Shown here: piece by piece, positions 1-6,743 of the stretch
Position numbering within the stretch: the stretch's first letter is position 1
How the letters are laid out: each line of letters starts with the position of its first letter
Source of the DNA: an uncultured Oscillochloris sp.
Lineage (GTDB): Bacteria; Chloroflexota; Chloroflexia; Chloroflexales; Chloroflexaceae
Length of the DNA stretch: 49,305 nt
Direction of reading: 5' to 3'
Assembly: GCA_903887465.1 (NCBI GenBank)
Contig: CAISPW010000090.1
Span: 1-49,305 of the forward strand
Notes under the pieces: model-generated
The model's database searches: none
What the model saw: the letters and a program-made list of their open reading frames with translations, nothing else
Told to the model about the DNA's origin: nothing
Position numbers and translations under genes: made by a program

Positions 1-86
1 CCGCCAAAAACCTACCAAAAAAGATCTTTCGGGGGTGGCGTTGCCACCCCCAAACCCCCGCCGGAGGCGACTTGGCCACCGCCCTG
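1..86 (+). repeat. Family A miniature element, copy 1 (cut by window edge)
   Basis: This is the right-hand part of a 154-bp interspersed element that also occurs at 14749-14902 and 38100-38253. It carries the diagnostic blocks GGGGGTGGCGTTGCCACCCC (a hairpin), then CCCCCGCCGGAGGCGAC, and the terminal CCGCCCTG. Its left half lies outside the window. The 58 bp between its end and the permease stop codon show nothing recognisable. Confidence 0.8.
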
Positions 87-144
87 GGGCTGCCCCCACC
101 CCTCGCGGGAGACGCCGCACAGCCGCATGGCGCGGCGGGCGAGA

Positions 145-1290
145 TTAGCCCTTGACCGAGCCTGCGAGCAGGCCGCGCACAAAGTAGCGCTGGAGCGAGA
201 AGAAAACCGTCAGCGGGATGAGCATGGTGATGAAGGCTCCCGCCGTGAGGATGTGCCAGTCCTGCCCACGCGAGCCGACCATGTCGGCCAGGCGCATGGT
301 CAGCACCTGCACGTTTGGCTGGGCGCCGATGAAGACCAGGGCCACCAAGTAGTCGTTCCAGACCCAGAGGAACTGGAAGATGGCGAAGGAGGCCAGGGCA
401 GGCATCGAAAGCGGCAGAATGAGCTGGGTAAAGATCGTGAAGTGCGAGGCCCCGTCGATAAAGGCCGACTCCAGGATATCGCGCGGCAGTTGGCTGATAT
501 AGTTGTAGAGCAGGTAGGTGGCCAGGGGCAGACCGAAACCGGTGTGAGCCAGCCAGACCGCTAGGTAGGTGCCGTTCAGCTTGAGGTTGACGTAGTCGCG
601 CAGGATGGGGATGAGCGCCACTTGCAGCGGCACCACCAGCAGGGCCACCACCATGGTGAAGAGCAGGAAGCGACCGGGGAAGCGCATCCAGGCGAAGCCA
701 TAGGCGGCGAAGGCCGCGATCAGGATGGGGATGACGGTGGCCGGGATGGCCACCGTGACCGAGTTGATCAGCGCGCCCCAGAGGTCGTCACCCTGGATCG
801 CCCGATCCGTCCCGTCGGCATTCTTCACCACAAACTGCTTGCCGCTGAGTACATTCGCGTAGTTCTCGGTGGTGAAGTTGGTGTTGACGGCCCACGCCCC
901 GGCCTGGATGGCCAGCAGACGGCCACGGCGATTCTCCCAGGTGGCCTGGCGTCCGTCGGGCAGCTTCACCCCTAATGCAATATCATCGACGCTATACGAT
1001 CCGCCGCCAAGCTCTGCCGGGAACACAATCGGCTGGCGTAGGTCGATCTCCTTCGCGAGCTGGAGGGTGCCGACCGTCTTGAACTCCTGGTGCGGCAGCA
1101 CCGTCCACCAGCCCGAGGTGGCGATGTCATCGCGCAGGCGGAACGACGAGACCAGCAGGCCGAGGGTGGGGATCGTCCAGGCGATGCAGATGATCGCCAG
1201 CACGGCGTTGACGATGATCTTGCCGATCAGCTGCTGGCGCTTGGCGCTGGCCCGGCGGGCGGTGCGAGATGGAGCGATGACAGCGGCCAT
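145..1290 (-). CDS. Carbohydrate ABC transporter permease, MalG/AglG type
   Basis: Inner-membrane permease of a sugar importer (381 aa). The EAA-loop that docks on the ATPase is visible near residue 280 (ESAFIDGASHFTIFTQLILP). One membrane segment lies near residues 27-48, and about five more lie after residue 175. Between them is a large extracytoplasmic insert (about residues 55-160), longer than in a typical 280-aa MalG. Such an insert is a feature I associate with AglG of alpha-glucoside importers, so an alpha-glucoside-like substrate is possible but not proven. The start codon overlaps the stop of the upstream permease by one base (TGATG), which implies translational coupling. No ATPase gene follows before the window edge; it may lie further left, or a shared MsmK/UgpC-type ATPase may serve. 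Confidence 0.9.
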   Translation of the reverse strand: MAAVIAPSRTARRASAKRQQLIGKIIVNAVLAIICIAWTIPTLGLLVSSFRLRDDIATSGWWTVLPHQEFKTVGTLQLAKEIDLRQPIVFPAELGGGSYSVDDIALGVKLPDGRQATWENRRGRLLAIQAGAWAVNTNFTTENYANVLSGKQFVVKNADGTDRAIQGDDLWGALINSVTVAIPATVIPILIAAFAAYGFAWMRFPGRFLLFTMVVALLVVPLQVALIPILRDYVNLKLNGTYLAVWLAHTGFGLPLATYLLYNYISQLPRDILESAFIDGASHFTIFTQLILPLSMPALASFAIFQFLWVWNDYLVALVFIGAQPNVQVLTMRLADMVGSRGQDWHILTAGAFITMLIPLTVFFSLQRYFVRGLLAGSVKG

Positions 1291-2417
1291 CAGAACACCT
1301 CCTGCTTGTTGAGCTGACGCAGATTGTAGATCATCACCGGGATAACGGCGATCAGCAGCACGATGGCAATCGCCGAGCCGCGCCCGTTGTCGTTCGATGT
1401 GAACAACTGGCGGTAGAACTCCACCGCGATCACGTTGGTGCCGTACTGGCCGCCGGTCATCACCATCACCACATCGAAGATCTTCAGCGTGAGGATCAGG
1501 ATGGTGGTGGTGACGGTGACCAGGGTGCCCTGGATAGCCGGAAGCATGATCTGGAAGAAGATCGTGAACTCTTTGGCCCCATCGACGCGGGCGGCCTCAA
1601 GGATATCCTCGGGGATGCCCTTGATCGCCGCCGAGAAGATCACCATGGCGAAGCCGGTTTGCATCCAGACCAGGATGGCGATCAGGAAGAAGTTATTCCA
1701 GGGCTGCACCAGGCTCGTCCATGCCTGGGGCTGGCCGCCGAGGCTAGCGACGGCCGCGTTGAGCAAGCCGATCTGCGGCTGGCCGGGCGGCGAGAAGTAG
1801 TAGATAAAGCGCCAGATCACGCCCGCGCCGACGAAGGAGATCGCCATGGGCAGGAAGATCAGCGCCTTGGCGAGCGACTCGAAGCTGCTGCGGTCGGCGA
1901 GAACCGCGATCAGCAGCCCGAAGATCACACAGCCGGCGGTGCCGAAGATCATCCAGAGCAGGTTGTTCTGGAAGGCCGTCAGCATGGTGCGCTCGGTGAA
2001 GGCGGCAACGTAGTTCGTCAGCCCCACGAACGTGGTCGAGTCGTTATTGAAGAAGCTCAGGTAGAGGGTGCGCAGGGTTGGCAAAAAGAGGAACCAGCCA
2101 AGCAGCAACACCGCCGGCCCAACAAATACAAAGGGAGTCAGCAGACGGCGAGCGCCTAGCGGCAACTGTTCAACCACCGCGTTTGCGGTGAAGAAGATCG
2201 CGGCCGCGCCGCCGACGCCCCAGACAATCGCGAAGATGCCGGTCAGGATCTTCGGTATGCTGTTGTCGCGCTGGGTGGCACGCAGGAAGTCGAAGCCCCA
2301 CCAGAGGGCGGCGAGCAGCGCGATCAGCAGCACGGCGGCCAGGGCGAGGCGACCGGCGTTCATGCCGTCTTGATCCGGCGCGGCGTCGCGCTGCGCATCC
2401 ACATCAGTTGTTTGCAT
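1290..2417 (-). CDS. Carbohydrate ABC transporter permease, MalF/AglF type
   Basis: Second permease of the importer (375 aa). It has an EAA-loop (EAARVDGAKEFTIFFQIMLP) near residue 280. Two extra hydrophobic segments near residues 22-45 and 55-78 come before the usual six-helix core, which begins about residue 95; MalF-like proteins often have such N-terminal helices. A GGAG sits 7 nt before the ATG. It lies 78 bp downstream of the binding-protein gene, with a GC hairpin in the gap, and is coupled to the MalG-type gene by a one-base overlap. The three genes form one operon. MalF and MalG homologues normally pair as a heterodimer that forms the translocation channel. Confidence 0.9.
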   Translation of the reverse strand: MQTTDVDAQRDAAPDQDGMNAGRLALAAVLLIALLAALWWGFDFLRATQRDNSIPKILTGIFAIVWGVGGAAAIFFTANAVVEQLPLGARRLLTPFVFVGPAVLLLGWFLFLPTLRTLYLSFFNNDSTTFVGLTNYVAAFTERTMLTAFQNNLLWMIFGTAGCVIFGLLIAVLADRSSFESLAKALIFLPMAISFVGAGVIWRFIYYFSPPGQPQIGLLNAAVASLGGQPQAWTSLVQPWNNFFLIAILVWMQTGFAMVIFSAAIKGIPEDILEAARVDGAKEFTIFFQIMLPAIQGTLVTVTTTILILTLKIFDVVMVMTGGQYGTNVIAVEFYRQLFTSNDNGRGSAIAIVLLIAVIPVMIYNLRQLNKQEVF

Positions 2418-2450
2418 AGCTCCGCTCCATTGCGTCAGCAGATGGGTGAA

Positions 2451-2483
2451 GGTTTCGGGGAGGACGAAGCCCTCCCCAAAACC
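2451..2483. promoter_or_regulatory. Intra-operon hairpin after the binding-protein gene
   Basis: Arms 2451-2463 and 2471-2483 pair over 13 bp with a single C-A mismatch, around a 7-nt loop (core GGGGAGG / CCTCCCC). There is no U-tract. A hairpin between a binding-protein gene and its permease genes often stabilises the upstream mRNA or terminates part of the transcripts, so that binding protein is made in excess; that role is inferred here. Confidence 0.55.
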
Positions 2484-2495
2484 TCCTCCAGGGGT

Positions 2496-4031
2496 CTACT
2501 TGGGCCAGGCCGCGTCAATCTCCTTCATCGCCGCGTCCAGCGTGAGGTTACCAGAGACATACTCGGTCATCCCCTTCCAGAAAGATCCGGCACCCACCTG
2601 GCCGGGCATCAGGTCGGAGGCGTCGAAGCGCACGCTGCTCGCGTTGAGGATCATCTTGGCCACGTTACGGTCAACGTCGTTGCTGTACCAATCGAGGCTC
2701 GAGTCGTTCTGGGGCGAGATCGCGCCGTTCGACTTGATCCAGTTCTCCACCGAGAGGCCGCTGGAGAAGTAGGAGAGTACCGCGCGCACCTCGGGCCGGT
2801 CGTTAAAGGCGGCCATCAGGTCGCCGGCCACCAGCACCGGCTTGCCGTACTTCGCGTCGATCGGGGGCATGTAGAAGAAGTCGTAGTCCACCCCGGCCTT
2901 GGCCGTCGGCGGGAAGAAGCTGGTGATGAAGTTGCCCTGGCGGTGCAACCAGCACTTGGGCGGGTCGTTAAACATCGGCGCGGGCGCGTCGCTAAAGGCG
3001 GTGGTGACAATCGAGGCGCGGCCGCCGAGGACGTAGTGATCCTTGAGCCAGACATCCGACATGATCTTGGCCGCGTTGGTCACCTCGGGCGACTCGAACT
3101 TCAGCTCGCCCTTGACCCACTTGTCGTAGTTCTCAAGCGAGGTGGTGCGCAGCATGATGTCTTCCATCCAGTCGGTGGCAACCCAGCCGGTGGCGGCACC
3201 CGACGCGATGCCGACACACCAGGGCGAGTCACCATCGGCGACGATCTGGTCGCTCAACTTCATCAGATCGTCCCAGGTGGTCGGAATCTTGTAGCCGGCC
3301 GCATCGAACGCCTTCTTGGGGTACCAGATCAGGCTCTTGCCGTTTACCCGCTGCCAGACGCCGGCGGTGATCGGGCCTTTGGGGCCTTCGAGCTTGGCCA
3401 TATCGAGCCAGCTCTGGTTATAGTTCTTCTTCAGCCAGTCGGCGCTGATGAACTGGCTGGCGTCAATAACCTTGCCGGTCTTGACGAAGGTGGCCAGCAG
3501 GCCGGGCTGCGGGAAGTCGACGATGTCCGGTGGGCTGCCGCCGTCCACCGCGATCTTGATGCTCGCCTCGAACTCCTTCGTGCCCGCGTACTGGATATCA
3601 ATGCCGGTGAGATCCTCGAAGGACTTCACGGTGGCATCGAACTTTACCGCATCGGCGTCGACAAAGGGGCCGGTCATCGTGACCTTGGTGCCCTTTAGCT
3701 TACCGGCCAGGGCGGCGTCGAGTTCCTTGCTGATGCCCGCCAGCTTGGCGGCGTCAAGGGTGCCGATGGGGGCCAGCGCAACCGTGGGTACTGCGGTCGG
3801 CGCTTCGGTAGCGGCAGCGGTAGCGGCAGCGGTGGCGGCAGCGGTGGCGGCAGCGGTAGCGGCAGCGGTGGCGGCAGCGGTCGGCTGCGGGGCCATGGTG
3901 GCCGGGGCCGCAGTGGCGGCCTCGGCCGGCTTCGGGGCAACGGTGGGCTTGGCAGCGGGGGCGCCACCACATGCGGCCATGAGGGTGCTGACCATCACAA
4001 TCAGGAGGGCCAGCGAGAACGTACGGAGCAT
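2496..4031 (-). CDS. Sugar-binding lipoprotein of the ABC importer
   Basis: Extracellular solute-binding protein (511 aa from the chosen start). The ATG at 4031 is preferred over the one at 4046 because GGAGG stands 8 nt before it. A lipoprotein signal ends in LMAAC with Cys at residue 21, predicting a lipid anchor. Then comes a flexible Ala/Pro/Thr linker, about 60 residues, built from a repeated ATAA-type unit, followed by the type 1 extracellular binding fold (from about residue 90) with features such as GGSPPDIVDFPQPG and PPIDAKYGKPVLVAGD. It is the first gene of the importer operon and is divided from its repressor gene by a strong hairpin. Long low-complexity tethers after the lipobox are common in Chloroflexota. 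The sugar cannot be named from sequence. Confidence 0.92.
   Translation of the reverse strand: MLRTFSLALLIVMVSTLMAACGGAPAAKPTVAPKPAEAATAAPATMAPQPTAAATAAATAAATAAATAAATAAATEAPTAVPTVALAPIGTLDAAKLAGISKELDAALAGKLKGTKVTMTGPFVDADAVKFDATVKSFEDLTGIDIQYAGTKEFEASIKIAVDGGSPPDIVDFPQPGLLATFVKTGKVIDASQFISADWLKKNYNQSWLDMAKLEGPKGPITAGVWQRVNGKSLIWYPKKAFDAAGYKIPTTWDDLMKLSDQIVADGDSPWCVGIASGAATGWVATDWMEDIMLRTTSLENYDKWVKGELKFESPEVTNAAKIMSDVWLKDHYVLGGRASIVTTAFSDAPAPMFNDPPKCWLHRQGNFITSFFPPTAKAGVDYDFFYMPPIDAKYGKPVLVAGDLMAAFNDRPEVRAVLSYFSSGLSVENWIKSNGAISPQNDSSLDWYSNDVDRNVAKMILNASSVRFDASDLMPGQVGAGSFWKGMTEYVSGNLTLDAAMKEIDAAWPK
3811..3882. repeat. 12-bp tandem repeat encoding the lipoprotein tether
   Basis: Six head-to-tail copies of GCGGCAGCGGTR lie inside the binding-protein gene. 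On the coding strand each unit encodes four residues (A-T-A-A type), so gain or loss of a unit keeps the frame and only changes tether length. It is a candidate length-variable locus. Confidence 0.85.
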
Positions 4032-4148
4032 TTGGGTATCCTCCATTGGTACACAAGGCTTACAGTGCCAGGAATAGCTGTACGAGTCGCGCGATCAGCG
4101 CAGCGCGGATCGATCACCACCCCCTTTCTGGAACCGTCATGATGTCGG

Positions 4149-4195
4149 GTAGGGTGGTGTCGGGGAGGGCTTGTTCCTCCCCGACACCACCCTAC
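4149..4195. terminator. Strong 20-bp hairpin downstream of the lacI-type gene
   Basis: Arms 4149-4168 and 4176-4195 are perfect 20-bp complements around a 7-nt loop. It lies between the end of the repressor gene and the promoter region of the sugar operon, where a terminator is expected. There is no U-run on either strand, so intrinsic termination is not certain. A half-site TGGAAC at 4129-4134, matching one arm of the operator at 5292-5305, lies between it and the binding-protein gene. Confidence 0.6.
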
Positions 4196-4217
4196 GCCTA
4201 TCGATTGTGGTGAGCCC

Positions 4218-5231
4218 CTAGGCCGACGGCGGCGCAGTGGTACCGCGCACCACCAGCTCGATCGGCAGAACGTCAGACGGCGACTCCTGCGCCTCGCCGC
4301 CGATTATGCGCAACAGCAACTCGGCACCGCGCTGGCCGCTCATAAAGAGCGGCTGGTGTACCGTAGTCAGGCCAAGGTACTCGGCCACATCGATATCATC
4401 AAACCCGATGATCGAGAGGTCCGCAGGCACGCGCCGCCCCAGATCGCGCGCCGCCTCAAGCACCCCCATCGCCTGCGTATCGCTCGCGGCGAAGATCGCA
4501 GTTGGCGGATCAGCGAGTTGCAGCAGCTCGTGTGCCAGGATCCGAGCATCGTAACGATCATGAACCCCGTGGCGCTGATACGCGGGCCGCAGCGCGATCC
4601 CGGCAGCGGCGAGCATCTGCCGGTAGCCGCTATGGCGGTCACGGCTGCTGGTGAAGTTGAACGCCCGCGCCTGCTCAATCGAATCGCCCACAAAGCCGAT
4701 CCGCCGGTGGCCCAAGTCGATCAGGTGCCGCACCGCCAACTCGCCGCCAGATACATCATCGATCCGGACGCCGTGCATGCCCGCCGCCGATGTGTCGATC
4801 AGCACCACCGGCACCCCCGCCTCATGCAGGGCCAGCAGTTCATCCTCGCGCGGCGTCAGCGAAATGATCAACACCCCGTCGCAACGGTCGTGGCGCGAGA
4901 TGTCTTGCAGGCACGCATCGCGCCGGGCCACCGTCTCCACGTTGAAGACCACGAGGCTGTAGCCGCTGGCCGTAAGCTGGGATTCGATACCGCGCAGCCG
5001 CTCGACCACCGACGGGCGGGTGAAAAACGGGGCGATAGCTGAGACGGTGAGGGTTTTGCCCGAGGCGAAGCTGCGGGCGATCTGGCTTGGGGAATAGCGA
5101 AGCTCGGTGATCGCGTCGAGGACCCGCTTGCGCGTGACCGGGCTCACCAGGGGGCTGTTATTCAGCACGCGCGAGACGGTGCCAAGACCAACGCCTGCCT
5201 GTCGTGCCACATCGCGAATCGTCGCCGCCAT
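4218..5231 (-). CDS. LacI-family transcriptional repressor
   Basis: A DNA-binding regulator that responds to a sugar-type ligand (337 aa). The ATG at 5231 is chosen because AAGGAGG precedes it by 5 nt and the protein then begins directly with the LacI helix-turn-helix (ATIRDVARQAGVGLGTVSRV) and hinge (SPSQIARSFASG). The periplasmic-binding-protein-like ligand domain follows (FAASDTQAMGVLEA, GFDDIDVAEYLGLTTV). It lies upstream of and co-directional with the sugar importer operon, so it very probably controls that operon. An inverted repeat of LacI-operator form lies 60 bp before its own start and suggests autoregulation. Confidence 0.93.
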   Translation of the reverse strand: MAATIRDVARQAGVGLGTVSRVLNNSPLVSPVTRKRVLDAITELRYSPSQIARSFASGKTLTVSAIAPFFTRPSVVERLRGIESQLTASGYSLVVFNVETVARRDACLQDISRHDRCDGVLIISLTPREDELLALHEAGVPVVLIDTSAAGMHGVRIDDVSGGELAVRHLIDLGHRRIGFVGDSIEQARAFNFTSSRDRHSGYRQMLAAAGIALRPAYQRHGVHDRYDARILAHELLQLADPPTAIFAASDTQAMGVLEAARDLGRRVPADLSIIGFDDIDVAEYLGLTTVHQPLFMSGQRGAELLLRIIGGEAQESPSDVLPIELVVRGTTAPPSA

Positions 5232-5291
5232 CACACCTCCTTGTGTGCTGCGCCCGCCGATCAGAGCTATCGCGTTTTGGTGATGACGTGG

Positions 5292-5305
5292 TGGAACTGG
5301 TTCCA
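5292..5305. promoter_or_regulatory. Candidate LacI-family operator
   Basis: TGGAAC-TG-GTTCCA is an inverted repeat with perfect 6-bp arms around a 2-bp centre. Size and symmetry fit LacI-family operators. It lies in the divergent region between the repressor gene and the GT4 gene, about 15 bp before the -35 region of the latter, so it could act on both. Confidence 0.55.
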
Positions 5306-5319
5306 TAGTAGCAGGTATT

Positions 5320-5348
5320 TTCCGACTGTCAAGATATCGTGGTATGAT
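5320..5348 (+). promoter_or_regulatory. Predicted promoter of the GT4 gene (leaderless)
   Basis: A -10 box TATGAT (5343-5348) has a weak -35 TTCCGA (5320-5325) at 17 bp. The ATG at 5357 lies 14 nt from the first base of the -10 box, which is where transcription should start, and there is no Shine-Dalgarno sequence. Confidence 0.6.
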
Positions 5349-5356
5349 CCTCGCCG

Positions 5357-6622
5357 ATGAATACACTGTCTCCCGCCGATTCTATCCGCGTCGCGATGCT
5401 CGCCCGCGTCGTCTACCCGCTCCACGGGTTCGGCGGGATCGAGCGCCATGTCGGTCACCTCGTCACCCACCTCGCCCGGCTTGGCGTTGCGGGGACGCTC
5501 TACGTGCAGCCGTCGCCCGACGGGCGGCAGCCAACCGCCGCCGACCTGCCGGCCCTGGCTGACGGTCGCTGGTCGCTGGCCCTGCTGCGCTACGACCGCA
5601 CCTCGCCGCTGCTGCCGCCCAACGGCATCCTTGGCCGGCAGATCAACTACCCCTGGTACAGCTGGCACCTGGGGGCCATGGCGGCTGCGGCCGTGCGCCG
5701 TGGCGCATTCCAGGTCGTCCACAGCCAGGGACTCTGCGCCAGTGGCTATGCCTACATCCGCACGCGAGACCCGCTGCTGCGCCGCGTGCCCTTTGTGGCC
5801 AACCCCCACGGCATGGAGGAGTTCCGCACCCCCGACTGGCGCAAGTGGCTTGCCTACGCGCCCTTCCGCGCCCTCTACGCCTACGGGCATCGTGCCGCCG
5901 ACCGGGCCATCGCCACCGACGCCTGCACTAGGGACGACCTGCCGCGCTACCTGGGGGTCGATCCGGCCAAAGTGGCTGTGGTGCCCTCGGCCATTGACGT
6001 GGACGAGTGCCTGGGCTGCGTGCGCGCGGAGCTGCGGGCCGAACTGCGGGCGCGCCTGGGCCTAGCCGAATCTCGCCCGGCCCTGTTGAGTGTGGGTCGC
6101 CTGGAGCGCAACAAGGGCTTCCATATTCTGATCGCAGCCCTGGCCCGGCTACGCGCCGACCTGCCGCCAGCGTGGCGCTGGCTGCTGGTGGGCAACGGCA
6201 AGGAACGCACCGCGCTTGAGGATCAGGCCCGCGCCGCCGGTATCGCCGACCACGTGACCTTTGTGGGCAAACTTGACGACGCCGAGCTGCACAGCCTCTA
6301 CGAGGAGGTCGATCTGGTCATCCACCCGACGCTCTACGAGGGCAGCTCGCTGGTAACATTAGAGGCGATGATCCACCGCAAACCAATTGTGGCCAGCGCG
6401 GCCGGCGGCATCCCCGACAAGGTGTTCAACGGGCGCAATGGCTACCTCGTGCGACCCGGCAGCGTCGACGACCTGGCCGATCAGCTGCGCGCGGCCCTGG
6501 CGAACCGGGCGCGCTGGCCAGCCTGGGGCGACGAGAGCGTGAAGATTGTGACATCGACCTTCGCCTGGCCGGTCGTCGCCCGCCAAACGCTGGCGCTCTA
6601 CCGCGAACTGCTCCAACATTAG
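5357..6622 (+). CDS. GT4-family glycosyltransferase
   Basis: A GT-B fold, retaining, nucleotide-sugar-dependent glycosyltransferase (421 aa). The N-terminal acceptor domain shows the glycine-rich start (VVYPLHGFGGIERHV). The C-terminal donor domain shows SVGRLERNKGFHILI and the E-x7-E pair (Glu328 and Glu336, in YEGSSLVTLEAM), which contacts the nucleotide sugar. It is cytoplasmic or membrane-associated and would act in polysaccharide, glycolipid or protein glycosylation; the acceptor is unknown. It stands alone, divergent from the repressor gene, and converges with the protease gene across a bidirectional hairpin. The predicted mRNA is leaderless. Confidence 0.9.
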   Translation: MNTLSPADSIRVAMLARVVYPLHGFGGIERHVGHLVTHLARLGVAGTLYVQPSPDGRQPTAADLPALADGRWSLALLRYDRTSPLLPPNGILGRQINYPWYSWHLGAMAAAAVRRGAFQVVHSQGLCASGYAYIRTRDPLLRRVPFVANPHGMEEFRTPDWRKWLAYAPFRALYAYGHRAADRAIATDACTRDDLPRYLGVDPAKVAVVPSAIDVDECLGCVRAELRAELRARLGLAESRPALLSVGRLERNKGFHILIAALARLRADLPPAWRWLLVGNGKERTALEDQARAAGIADHVTFVGKLDDAELHSLYEEVDLVIHPTLYEGSSLVTLEAMIHRKPIVASAAGGIPDKVFNGRNGYLVRPGSVDDLADQLRAALANRARWPAWGDESVKIVTSTFAWPVVARQTLALYRELLQH

Positions 6623-6643
6623 GGCTTCCATCCTAAAAATCGT

Positions 6644-6701
6644 CGTCTATTATATAGCTGAAAATGCCAACGAAGTTGGCATTTTCAGCTATGTATAGAC
6701 G
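6644..6701. terminator. Bidirectional terminator hairpin
   Basis: A perfect 18-bp stem (6654-6671 with 6675-6692) and 3-nt loop sit between two convergent genes. They are extended by a further 7-bp pairing CGTCTAT / ATAGACG (6644-6650, 6695-6701). A/T-rich flanks on both sides suit termination from both directions. Confidence 0.8.
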
Positions 6702-6710
6702 TATTTCCGA

Positions 6711-6735
6711 AAGCCTGCGGCCCCCAAATCCCCGT
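6711..6735 (-). repeat. Fragment of the family B element
   Basis: The stretch AGCCTGCGGCCCCCAAATCC matches the reverse complement of the central block of the family B element at 9126-9265. It is a short relic just beyond the stop codon of the protease gene. Confidence 0.4.
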
Positions 6736-6743
6736 CGAGGCAG

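Noticed and set aside
2370-3698. Plus-strand open frame of 442 codons opposite the sugar-binding protein
   Set aside because: Antisense shadow of a well-supported lipoprotein gene; no domain.
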